From Spirochaetia bacterium (lineage in GTDB: Bacteria > Spirochaetota > Spirochaetia > Treponematales > Breznakiellaceae), in NCBI GenBank assembly GCA_026002025.1, contig BOAU01000015.1, positions 1-32,387 on the forward strand: a stretch of 32,387 nt of DNA. Direction: 5' to 3'. The notes below the pieces were generated by a model, which ran no database searches, had not been told where the DNA came from, and worked only from the letters and a program-made list of their open reading frames with translations. Of the stretch, positions 15,859 through 23,501 are shown piece by piece. The position numbers were made by a program, and so were the translations under genes. Within the stretch, counting starts at the first letter, position 1, and each line of letters opens with the position of its first letter.

Positions 15859-15893
15859 GGAAACCTGGAACGCTTTGCGTTCCTTGGGTTTCC
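15859..15893. repeat. Nested hairpin with ACGCAAAGCGT core
   Basis: The outer stem GGAAACC/GGTTTCC encloses the inner stem GGAACGC (15867-15873)/GCGTTCC (15877-15883) with loop TTT. On the minus strand its centre reads ACGCAAAGCGT, the same core as the hairpin in the Uma2 gene at 15519-15535 but with different, still paired, outer bases. A smaller hairpin, CGGAC-TTTA-GTCCG, follows at 15904-15917. A reading frame of 102 codons runs through this area but looks non-coding. Confidence 0.6.
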
Positions 15894-15929
15894 AGCACTG
15901 CATCGGACTTTAGTCCGCAATGTGCCGGA

Positions 15930-15969
15930 GAAAAACCCCACAAAGGGCGAAGCCCGACTGGGGTTTTTC
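15930..15969. terminator. Bidirectional intrinsic terminator-like hairpin
   Basis: GAAAAACCCC (15930-15939) pairs with GGGGTTTTTC (15960-15969). Inside the loop, GGGC-GAA-GCCC forms a second stem. The A and T runs allow it to stop transcription in both directions; the gtr operon reads towards it from the right. Confidence 0.6.
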
Positions 15970-15992
15970 GTAGGCCAAGCCACTACTGCGGC

Positions 15993-16020
15993 GCAGCGTA
16001 TAGCGTATGTTATACGCCGT
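15993..16020 (-). repeat. Hairpin with loop ACATACGC downstream of the gtr operon
   Basis: On the minus strand, immediately after the GtrII stop, GGCGTATA pairs with TATACGCT around the 8-base loop ACATACGC (16010-16003). The same loop occurs in the terminator hairpin at 31463-31496. Together with the two preceding elements it fills the 250-base gap between the Uma2 promoter and the gtr operon. I see no gene there. Confidence 0.5.
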
Positions 16021-16031
16021 AAACCCCGTTT

Positions 16032-17780
16032 TTACTCATTTTTCAAAATAACCAATATACGTCCCCCATCGCTTTTTATCGAATAGTAATATGAGTCAAA
16101 AATAATTGGCAGGTCATATGTGGCAAAATCGTTAAATGTTTTCTCACTGCCAAGATCATTATGATTTGCCATTTCCTTTTCACCCCAGTTGAAGTAATTA
16201 ACCAGATAATATATACCCCACACCCCACCACCAGCTAAATGCCTCGGAACAAGATTTTTAATAACCGGATAAGATTTGGCGATATTGGCAACAGATGGAG
16301 CATATCCCACACTATTTTCCAGTTGAATTTTCATTTCGTTTTTATTTCGATTTGGAAACAAATTATTTAAGTCTTGCAATAAAATTTCTGTCCTGAAATT
16401 AGTATATCGCTGTTGATCTGCAAGTGCATTACCATAGGAAAAAGCAAAAACAAAGAATGAATAATTTAATGCAAGAACAATAGCCGCCATGTACTTTTTC
16501 TGATAGGAGACAAGTATGATTGCAATAATGGCAACGAATACGCCAACCCCATACATTGAATGAGAACCAAATAATGGTTTTTGCAACACGAGATACGCAC
16601 CGGCAGACATAATAAATGAAATACCTATTGTACCAATTGAAACTATTGCCGCTATACCTTTATTCTGCTTTGATGTTGTGCTTGACATAACTAAAAAACA
16701 GACTCCTATTATCGCAATAAGTATTTTCCAAAGCAATGAAAAATCAGCATAAATATTCAATGTATATTTTTGAATATTGCCAATCATTCCAGGAATCATA
16801 TTATGCAAAGAGAACATTTCAGTGGAAACATACGAATTTATCGGAACCATAAAAAAGAAGCGGAAAACAATAAGCGTAACGGCATACGTTACCATTGCCC
16901 GTAATGCGAAACGGACGACTTGCAGGATTGACCATTGTTTTGTATTCCACTGTTGGAAACAGAGCACGATTAGTAGTAAAAGATATATCCCGGAAGATGC
17001 CTGATACGTCATACACATAACCAGGAGTGACACCGCTGAAATTATCACGAAAGAAACGCCCGATTCGATAAAAAGAAACGGAATTATGCTCACCAATACT
17101 GATAACGCCATATAGGGTGCGTCAAATTTGTACGAAAGGCACCCCAAAAAATACGGCGAAAGTCCCATTGTAACACTCGTAAAAAGCGTTATTACCGTTA
17201 TTTTTTTATTACACAGGATATAGACCAGTAATACACTGCTTATGGCAATAAACAACACCGCTATTATTTGTGGTAATGGCGATATATCTGTCAGATTAAC
17301 GTCCATATGAATTACTATTGATAAAAACTGCGATATATATCTGCTCCCGCCAAGCCATCCTTTGTATCCTTCAATAGTACGGCCCATATCATCAACGTAT
17401 AAAAAATTGGCGCGGATAAGAGCACTAATCCCCAATAAATATATACCAAACATCAATAAGACCGATTTCAGTATTTTCTTATGGGGAAAGTCCTTCCATA
17501 TCGTTATTGCGTCATTGGCTGTTTGCTTTATTATTCGCTGTCCTTGTATACTAAGCGTAAGAAAATCAAAGACAAGAATAAAGGCCATGCATGCTCGCAT
17601 ATAAACAATCAACCTTTTCATCCATATTTCAGGGGAATTTATTTTTCGATGGATAAGATAGCGTTCAGCGATGTCTATCATCAACTGCCGCACCTGAGGC
17701 AATAAGATTGCCGTCAATCCTGCAAGCCCTAGAATTGAGATGACCAGAATTACATACCAACGAGCAGAATGTTTTTTCAT
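16032..17780 (-). CDS. GtrII-like glucosyltransferase, multi-spanning membrane protein
   Basis: A 582-residue protein with about 11-12 membrane segments, resembling the GtrII family of O-antigen glucosyltransferases. The periplasmic loop after the third segment has YVDDMGRTIEGYKGWLGGSRY (about residues 123-143), with the acidic pair expected for these GT-C-like enzymes. In phage-type gtr clusters this third gene is the type-specific enzyme that moves the sugar from the lipid carrier onto the surface polymer outside the cytoplasmic membrane. Its ATG overlaps the stop of gtrA by 4 bases (ATGA). The gene is AT-rich. The target polymer is unknown, since treponemes lack classical LPS. Confidence 0.8.
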   Translation of the reverse strand: MKKHSARWYVILVISILGLAGLTAILLPQVRQLMIDIAERYLIHRKINSPEIWMKRLIVYMRACMAFILVFDFLTLSIQGQRIIKQTANDAITIWKDFPHKKILKSVLLMFGIYLLGISALIRANFLYVDDMGRTIEGYKGWLGGSRYISQFLSIVIHMDVNLTDISPLPQIIAVLFIAISSVLLVYILCNKKITVITLFTSVTMGLSPYFLGCLSYKFDAPYMALSVLVSIIPFLFIESGVSFVIISAVSLLVMCMTYQASSGIYLLLLIVLCFQQWNTKQWSILQVVRFALRAMVTYAVTLIVFRFFFMVPINSYVSTEMFSLHNMIPGMIGNIQKYTLNIYADFSLLWKILIAIIGVCFLVMSSTTSKQNKGIAAIVSIGTIGISFIMSAGAYLVLQKPLFGSHSMYGVGVFVAIIAIILVSYQKKYMAAIVLALNYSFFVFAFSYGNALADQQRYTNFRTEILLQDLNNLFPNRNKNEMKIQLENSVGYAPSVANIAKSYPVIKNLVPRHLAGGGVWGIYYLVNYFNWGEKEMANHNDLGSEKTFNDFATYDLPIIFDSYYYSIKSDGGRILVILKNE

Positions 17781-18208
17781 TTTCTTCCTCCATTAAATAC
17801 AACAAATCGTTGCCCGATATAATTTAATCCCGTAAATAAACACATCCCCGCAAGCATCGAAACATTATCACGAATTTTCTGAGAGCAGTTAGCAAGAACC
17901 CGATGCACCACTGGTTTTGCTATCCCATAAGCAAGTAAATACGACATGGCTATAGTAAACACAAAAGCGAATAGCATATATGCTGACCATTGCTTAACGC
18001 TAAATGTAAAATACTTATTCAAGAAAAAACTCAAAATACTGGTAAATATATAATTTACCGCAGATGACTGCCAATAACTAAATCCAAATAAATTATAAAG
18101 TGAAAACATAATACCCGTTCCAATAATGGTATTTATAATTCCAACAAGAACGAACTTGAAAAATGTGCGGTCAAATAAACTTGTAACACTTTTTTTATAA
18201 TTTATCAT
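17777..18208 (-). CDS. gtrA: GtrA-like flippase for lipid-linked sugar
   Basis: A 143-residue protein with four hydrophobic segments (starting about residues 15, 42, 72 and 115). It matches the GtrA family, with FVLVGIINTIIGTGIMFSLYNLFGFSYWQSSAVNYI at the N-terminus and a C-terminal NYIGQRFVVF. GtrA is thought to flip undecaprenyl-phosphate-glucose across the membrane. It overlaps gtrB upstream and the GtrII gene downstream by 4 bases each, a tightly coupled operon. AT-rich like its partners. Confidence 0.88.
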   Translation of the reverse strand: MINYKKSVTSLFDRTFFKFVLVGIINTIIGTGIMFSLYNLFGFSYWQSSAVNYIFTSILSFFLNKYFTFSVKQWSAYMLFAFVFTIAMSYLLAYGIAKPVVHRVLANCSQKIRDNVSMLAGMCLFTGLNYIGQRFVVFNGGRK

Positions 18209-19176
18209 TTTGCCTCACGTATTACAAATTGTGGACGCTGTTTTACTTCAGTATATGTTTTTGCGAGATATTGTCCTAAAATACCAGTAGTAAAAAGCTG
18301 AATACCGCTACAGAATAAAATAATACAAGCTGTTGATGCCCAACCGTCAACAGGATCTCCCCATACCATTCTGCGAATAACGATAAAACAAATAAATACA
18401 AATGAAATTAAGAATAGTAGAATTCCCATAATTGAGGCGATGGCGAGCGGTTTTGATGAAAAAGCAATAATTCCGTCAAAGGAATATAACAATAATTTCC
18501 AGAAAGACCATTTTGTATTACCTGCAATACGTTGTATGTTTTCATATTCAAACCATTTTGTTTTGAAACCAATCCACGGAAAAATACCTTTTGAAAATCT
18601 GCTTCGTTCAGGTAACGATAAAATTGCGTCAACATACTTACGGTTCATTAAGCGAAAATCCCTCGCACCGTCTACTACTTCTATGTCGGCTATTTTTGCC
18701 ATGATACTATAAAACCTGCGGGCAAAGAATGAACGAATAGGCGGCTCGCCTTTTCGACTTACACGTCGTGTTCCGGCACAATCAAATTCACCGGAAGTAA
18801 CCACTTCAAGCATTTGTGGAATAAGTGAAGGAGGGTCTTGTAAATCTGCATCTAACGTAACAACAATTTGGCCATGCGTAGCCTGTAATCCGGCAAGCAA
18901 AGCGGCTTCTTTTCCAAAATTACGGGAGAAGGAAATATAATGAACACGGCTATCCTGTGCAACGATATTTTTTAATACGGCTAAAGTATCATCGGTAGAA
19001 CCATCATCAATGAAAATAAATTCACAGGTTTTACTACCATCTATATATGTATCAAGAACTGTACACGCTTCTTGATAAAAGAATGGTAACGTTGTTTCTT
19101 CGTTATAACAAGGTATAACTAAAGAAACACCCGAAACACACGGGGGGGGGGGGGTAAATCCCATATTCATCTCCAT
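18205..19176 (-). CDS. gtrB: GtrB-like glycosyltransferase (family 2), with a 13-C tract in its first codons
   Basis: A 323-residue enzyme of the bactoprenol glucosyltransferase type (GT2). The A-fold starts with VSLVIPCYNEE; the metal-binding motif is TLDADLQDPP; RFSKGIFPWIG follows; two membrane helices lie at the C-terminus (about residues 230-305). It loads a sugar onto undecaprenyl phosphate in the cytoplasm. Codons 8-12 are made by 13 consecutive Cs (plus-strand Gs 19142-19154), giving TPPPP before the conserved domain. With 13 Cs the gene is in frame (ON); gain or loss of one base would stop it early. The start may be ATG 19176 or, with GGAG in front, ATG 19164. Confidence 0.9.
   Translation of the reverse strand: MEMNMGFTPPPPCVSGVSLVIPCYNEETTLPFFYQEACTVLDTYIDGSKTCEFIFIDDGSTDDTLAVLKNIVAQDSRVHYISFSRNFGKEAALLAGLQATHGQIVVTLDADLQDPPSLIPQMLEVVTSGEFDCAGTRRVSRKGEPPIRSFFARRFYSIMAKIADIEVVDGARDFRLMNRKYVDAILSLPERSRFSKGIFPWIGFKTKWFEYENIQRIAGNTKWSFWKLLLYSFDGIIAFSSKPLAIASIMGILLFLISFVFICFIVIRRMVWGDPVDGWASTACIILFCSGIQLFTTGILGQYLAKTYTEVKQRPQFVIREAK
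19142..19154. repeat. Homopolymer of 13 G/C pairs (candidate phase-variation switch)
   Basis: Thirteen uninterrupted Gs on the plus strand, Cs on the coding strand, lie at the 5' end of gtrB in an otherwise AT-rich gene. This is the only such tract I noticed in the window. Confidence 0.9.
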
Positions 19177-19182
19177 TTTTGT

Positions 19183-19211
19183 ATTCTACTAGTTTTATTT
19201 TGTTTTGTCTA
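19183..19211 (-). promoter_or_regulatory. Promoter of the gtr operon
   Basis: On the minus strand, TAGACA (19211-19206) is followed after exactly 17 bases by TAGAAT (19188-19183). The predicted +1 is 19176, the A of the first gtrB ATG. As with the toxin gene, the mRNA may be leaderless. GGAG just after that ATG can instead serve the third ATG at 19164. Confidence 0.55.
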
Positions 19212-19221
19212 CATATTCCGG

Positions 19222-21465
19222 CTAAGCCTTATACTTCCGCACCCGTTCATCATTAATAAGCCCATGCCAGTTAAGGCCGAAGGCAAAATCCCAGGTATTG
19301 CCGGACGTATCGGTATAGGGTTCCGTATCCAGCGGAAGGTCCTCAAACTGGGCTTCAACGGTTTCCATGTTTTTGGGCATCTGGAAGGGCAGCAGTGCGG
19401 ATGGTTCCGCTTTTCCGCTTATGATATCCAGGATCGCCTTTGGCTCAACCGTAAAATCAAGCAGTGCCGCGTCCGCCGCGCTTTCAAATTCGGCGGGGAC
19501 AAAGGGGTTTGCCGTTTTCACAACAACGATAACCGGTTTCGATCCCATGCGCTTTTTGGTTTCCAGCACCAGATCAAGATCGCACTCATTGTTGGTGATC
19601 CCCGTCTTGCCGAAGTATGAGCGGTCGTCGTTTCCCGCAATATTTTTTTGGCGGGCGTTCACCGCTTTCCAGGGCCGGTATTGCAGATTGATGGGGGTAT
19701 AGCCCCGCTCTTTCGTATAGCCGTCGCTCTTTGGCGATTCGATGAAGCAGAAGGCGGCATCGGCGTTTTCAGGACTGTCGGCAATATCAAAATATTCGCG
19801 CACCAAATCAGGATTGATCGGCAGGATGTCCTTTGCGGGGGTCGGAATGCCGAACCAGTTGTGCCCCGCGTTGATGTGCCGCAGGGGAATATAGACCCGC
19901 GTCTTTTTTGCCAGCGGGAGGGACGGTGTCCCCGCAGCAGCATTTTTATTTTTCAGTAACACTACACTTTTGATCTGCGCTTCAAAACCGGCGCTTACAA
20001 ATTCAGCACAGCCTGCGGTGGCCCGGGATACTTCGGGATCAAGGTAGGGATTTTCAAACAAACCGACGCGGAAAATATTCCGCAGCAGCCGCTTTGCCGA
20101 TATATTAAAACGTTCCCGCATGAACGCTTCGCCGTGTTCCTGTACGCCTAACTGGTATGCGTCAAGGACGGGCTGTTTGTCGTTATTGCCCCCGAACTGA
20201 TCAACCCCCGCCATCAGGATTTTGTAGTGGCGTTCGGCAACAGACAGTGTTTCTACACCCCAGCACTTCCCGCCGAAAAATGTATCAATGGGACCGATGT
20301 CCGGGGTAATACCCCAATCGGTACACACCACGCCGTCGTAGCCGTATTTATCGCGCAGCAGATCGCCGATGATATATTTACTGTAGGAATTGCCTACGTT
20401 TTCGCCGTTCTTCGTATCCTGATCCCATGAAATAGTATAGTAGGGCATCACCGCCGATGTCTGTCCGGTTTTTCCGTTTAATTTGAAGGCCCCCTCAAGA
20501 AAGGGCTTCTGCAAATTTTCAAAATTTTTACCCGGATAAACCGCGTACTGCCCATAGCCGAAATGCGCGTCCCGGCCGCCTTCGCCGCTGCCGCCGCCGG
20601 GCCAATGCTTTGCCATGGTGTTTACGCTCTCGTAACCCCAGCCGGGCGCGTCCGCACCGGAAATTTCAGCCTTGGGGGATGAAGTTTGGAACCCGTCGCA
20701 ATAGGCGCGGGCCATGTCGATGACCAGGCGCAGCCCTTCGCCGAAGGTGCCGGTAAGCCGCCACCAGCGCGGGTCTGTTGCAAGATCGATCTGCGGGGAC
20801 AGGGCCGTGGTAATCCCCATGGCGCGGTATTCCTTTGAGGCAACTTCACCAAAGCGCCTGACCAGGCCCGCATCAAAAGTAGCGGCAAGCCCGATATGAT
20901 CGGGCCAATGTGAAATATCGCCGCCTGAACCCATGTCGGCCTCCGATGTGCCCGCGGGCAGATGCCTGGGATCGGAACTGATATTGATGGGGATGCCAAG
21001 GCCGATTGATTCAACAAAGCCCTGGGCCTGATTGTTCCACCGCGCTGCGGTCAGGGCATTTTCCACCATTGCCACAAGTACATGCCGCAGATTGTCATCC
21101 TTCAAAAATTGCTTTTGCGCGCCGGTCAGGTCCCAGATATGTTCACGGGTATCCGGCACATCATGTCCCTTATACATAAGCGCGGCAAGGGGATTGTTTT
21201 TGCTGATGGACTGATGGGCGCTGTAGAGCATCAAGCCCGCAATCTCCGCCACGCTCATGCGGCCCGCAAGATCGGCAATACGATCTTCCAGGGGCAGCCG
21301 CCAGTCTTCATAGGGGTCAAGGCTGCCATTACGGTTCAAATCCTTAAACGCAAAACCGTCCTCTTCCACCACAGGCGCCCCGGACGCCACGCCAAGGGTT
21401 GCGCCCCCTTCATTTATAATCAGATCGTAGCCGTCCTTGGGTATCCGCTTCCATTTGCCGGGCAT
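19222..21465 (-). CDS. Glycoside hydrolase family 3 (beta-glycosidase)
   Basis: A 747-residue GH3 enzyme. The N-terminal barrel carries KHWPGGG (286-292) and YGYDGVVCTDWG with the nucleophile Asp383. The second alpha/beta sandwich domain follows from about residue 480, with AQIKSVVLLKNKN and KPVIVVVKTANPF. Residues 42-54 (DLNRNGSLDPYED) look like an EF-hand/dockerin-type calcium loop, which some GH3 proteins have. No signal peptide is visible, so it probably acts in the cytoplasm on imported oligosaccharides. AAGGAG precedes the start, and TATAAT (minus strand, 21500-21495) lies 30 bases upstream. Transcribed towards the gtr operon on the same strand; the gtr promoter lies just past its stop. 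Confidence 0.92.
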   Translation of the reverse strand: MPGKWKRIPKDGYDLIINEGGATLGVASGAPVVEEDGFAFKDLNRNGSLDPYEDWRLPLEDRIADLAGRMSVAEIAGLMLYSAHQSISKNNPLAALMYKGHDVPDTREHIWDLTGAQKQFLKDDNLRHVLVAMVENALTAARWNNQAQGFVESIGLGIPINISSDPRHLPAGTSEADMGSGGDISHWPDHIGLAATFDAGLVRRFGEVASKEYRAMGITTALSPQIDLATDPRWWRLTGTFGEGLRLVIDMARAYCDGFQTSSPKAEISGADAPGWGYESVNTMAKHWPGGGSGEGGRDAHFGYGQYAVYPGKNFENLQKPFLEGAFKLNGKTGQTSAVMPYYTISWDQDTKNGENVGNSYSKYIIGDLLRDKYGYDGVVCTDWGITPDIGPIDTFFGGKCWGVETLSVAERHYKILMAGVDQFGGNNDKQPVLDAYQLGVQEHGEAFMRERFNISAKRLLRNIFRVGLFENPYLDPEVSRATAGCAEFVSAGFEAQIKSVVLLKNKNAAAGTPSLPLAKKTRVYIPLRHINAGHNWFGIPTPAKDILPINPDLVREYFDIADSPENADAAFCFIESPKSDGYTKERGYTPINLQYRPWKAVNARQKNIAGNDDRSYFGKTGITNNECDLDLVLETKKRMGSKPVIVVVKTANPFVPAEFESAADAALLDFTVEPKAILDIISGKAEPSALLPFQMPKNMETVEAQFEDLPLDTEPYTDTSGNTWDFAFGLNWHGLINDERVRKYKA

Positions 21466-21561
21466 TGAAAATCTCCTTGTTTCAAGATAGTTCCATTATA
21501 TATGTAGATGTGCTGTGCGCGCCAGTTGCGGGGCACCCTTTTTTCGGTTAAACTAGCTTTT

Positions 21562-23409
21562 ATGAATGCCGATGAACTGCGCTCCAAATACATAGAATTC
21601 TTTAAGTCCAAGGGTCATGCCCAGATTCAGGGCAAGTCCCTGCTGCCGGAAAACGATCCCACGGTGCTCTTTACCACCGCCGGGATGCACCCTCTGGTGC
21701 CCTATCTTTTGGGGGAGGAACATCCTGCGGGGAAGAGGCTCACCGATTACCAGAAGTGTATCCGCACCGGGGACATCGACGCCGTGGGGGACCCCAGTCA
21801 CCTCACCTTTTTTGAAATGCTGGGGAACTGGTCCCTGGGGGATTACTTCAAGGAAGGGGCCATTGAGATGAGTTTTGAGTTCCTCACTTCGCCAAAATGG
21901 CTGGGTATTCCCATTGAAAAACTCGGGGTCACCGTGTTTCAGGGCGAGGGGGACATACCCCGTGACGATGAGTCTGCCGCAGTGTGGAAACGGCTGGGGA
22001 TTCCTGAAAACCGTATTTTTTACCTCCCACGGAAAGACAACTGGTGGGGCCCCGCGGGAACCACCGGCCCCTGCGGCCCGGATTCGGAGATGTTCTACGA
22101 TTTCGGCAAAGAGCCTTGCGGCCCGGACTGCGGCCCCGGCTGCTCCTGCGGCAAATGGATGGAAATCTGGAACGACGTGTTCATGCAGTACAACAAGAAC
22201 GCGGACGGCGTCTATGAGCCGCTTACGCGCAAATGCGTAGACACCGGCATGGGCATTGAGCGGACGATCACCACGCTTACGGGCAAGGCTTCGGTCTACG
22301 ATACGGAAATATTTGCCCCGATCATCCGGGGGATAGAAAAGGCCATTGCGGCGGGCGAAGGCGGCCCCTACACCTACGGGGCCGAAGGTTCCGGCAACAG
22401 CCCGGCTGCCCTTGAAAAGGACAAGTCCGTGCGGATTCTTGCCGACCATGTGCGCTCATCCACCTTCATTCTGGGGGACCCAAAAGCGGTCAGCCCCTCC
22501 AACGTGGGGGCGGGCTATGTATTGCGGCGGCTTATCCGGCGGGCGGTGCGGCATGGCCGCAAGCTGGGCATCACCGCGAGCCCGGTGGTCGGCGGCCGCT
22601 TGCTCTCCCCCATCGCCGAAATCATTGTGGATCAGCTTAAGGGTCCCTACCCGGAATTACAGGAAAACCGGGCTTTTATAATAGAAGAACTCAACAAGGA
22701 AGAGGAAAAATTCCTCGAAACCCTGCAGAAGGGCGAACATGAATTTGAAAAGCTCCTTCCCAATCTGCTAAAAGATCCCCGGAAGATCATGTCCGGGCGG
22801 CTGGCCTTCAAGCTCTACGACACCTACGGTTTCCCCATTGAGCTGACCGAGGAACTGGCTGCGGAAAACGGGCTTACGGTGAACCGCGCCGAATTTGACG
22901 AGGCCTTTAAGAAACATCAGGAGCTTTCCCGGGCCGGGGGGGATCAGGTCTTTAAGGGGGGCCTTGCGGACCATTCGGAGACAACCACCAAGTACCATAC
23001 GGCAACCCATCTGCTGCAAAAGGCCCTGCGCATGGTCCTGGGGGACCATGTGGCCCAGAAGGGTTCCAACATCACCGCCGAGCGGATGCGCTTCGACTTT
23101 TCCCACAACACCCCCATGACGGCGGAGGAGATCGCCAGGGTGCAGGAGATCGTCAATCAGCAGATAAGCCGGGACCTGCCGGTCACCATGGAGGTAATGA
23201 GCCTGGACGAGGCCAAGGCTTCCGGGGCCATGGCCCTTTTCGGGGAAAAGTACGAATCCCAGGTCAAGGTTTACACCATCGGAGATTTTTCGAAGGAAGT
23301 TTGCGGCGGCCCCCATGTGGAGCATACCGGGACCATGGGAAAATTCACCATACAGAAGGAGCAATCCTCCGCCGCCGGGGTCAGGCGTATTCGTGCGATT
23401 CTGGAATAG
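21562..23409 (+). CDS. alaS: Alanyl-tRNA synthetase, short form without C-terminal domain
   Basis: A 615-residue class II synthetase charging tRNA-Ala. The N-terminal part MNADELRSKYIEFFKSKGH and the catalytic core (LLPENDPTVLFTTAGMHPLVPYLLG, RCVDTGMGIERT-like KCVDTGMGIERT) are followed by the tRNA-recognition region. The editing domain has YHTATHLLQKAL and CGGPHVEHTG, its zinc-binding His and Cys residues. The protein ends right after the editing domain (QSSAAGVRRIRAILE), lacking the coiled-coil and C-Ala domain of the usual 870-residue enzyme; short forms are known in spirochaetes. ATG 21562 gives the normal start, although no clear ribosome-binding site precedes it. Confidence 0.95.
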   Translation: MNADELRSKYIEFFKSKGHAQIQGKSLLPENDPTVLFTTAGMHPLVPYLLGEEHPAGKRLTDYQKCIRTGDIDAVGDPSHLTFFEMLGNWSLGDYFKEGAIEMSFEFLTSPKWLGIPIEKLGVTVFQGEGDIPRDDESAAVWKRLGIPENRIFYLPRKDNWWGPAGTTGPCGPDSEMFYDFGKEPCGPDCGPGCSCGKWMEIWNDVFMQYNKNADGVYEPLTRKCVDTGMGIERTITTLTGKASVYDTEIFAPIIRGIEKAIAAGEGGPYTYGAEGSGNSPAALEKDKSVRILADHVRSSTFILGDPKAVSPSNVGAGYVLRRLIRRAVRHGRKLGITASPVVGGRLLSPIAEIIVDQLKGPYPELQENRAFIIEELNKEEEKFLETLQKGEHEFEKLLPNLLKDPRKIMSGRLAFKLYDTYGFPIELTEELAAENGLTVNRAEFDEAFKKHQELSRAGGDQVFKGGLADHSETTTKYHTATHLLQKALRMVLGDHVAQKGSNITAERMRFDFSHNTPMTAEEIARVQEIVNQQISRDLPVTMEVMSLDEAKASGAMALFGEKYESQVKVYTIGDFSKEVCGGPHVEHTGTMGKFTIQKEQSSAAGVRRIRAILE

Positions 23410-23435
23410 GATCATGGATCCTATTCCAGAATCGC
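23395..23435. repeat. Perfect 19-bp inverted repeat across the alaS stop codon
   Basis: The left arm, starting GCGATTCTGG at 23395-23413, is matched without error by 23417-23435 around the loop ATG. The left arm includes the last four alaS codons and the TAG. No T run follows, so it is not a standard intrinsic terminator; it may stabilise the 3' end of the mRNA or stop transcription in another way. TATAAT at 23447-23452 follows and may start the next operon. Confidence 0.75.
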
Positions 23436-23501
23436 TTGCTATTTCGTATAATGAACAGTAACTCTATGTCTGTACAAGCGTTTTACTATTAAGGAATATC
23501 T

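Noticed and set aside
15778..16086. 102-codon reading frame on the plus strand
   Set aside because: It runs through at least three strong hairpins and a terminator, has no recognisable domain, and ends inside the opposite gtr gene. The sequence is explained by palindromes.
21508..21545. Possible terminator or attenuator before alaS (GTGC...GGCAC followed by six Ts)
   Set aside because: The stem has only four continuous pairs and a large irregular interior; not strong enough to call.
21553..22449. 298-codon minus-strand frame opposite alaS
   Set aside because: Shadow of alaS in a GC-rich gene; no domain and no ribosome-binding site.
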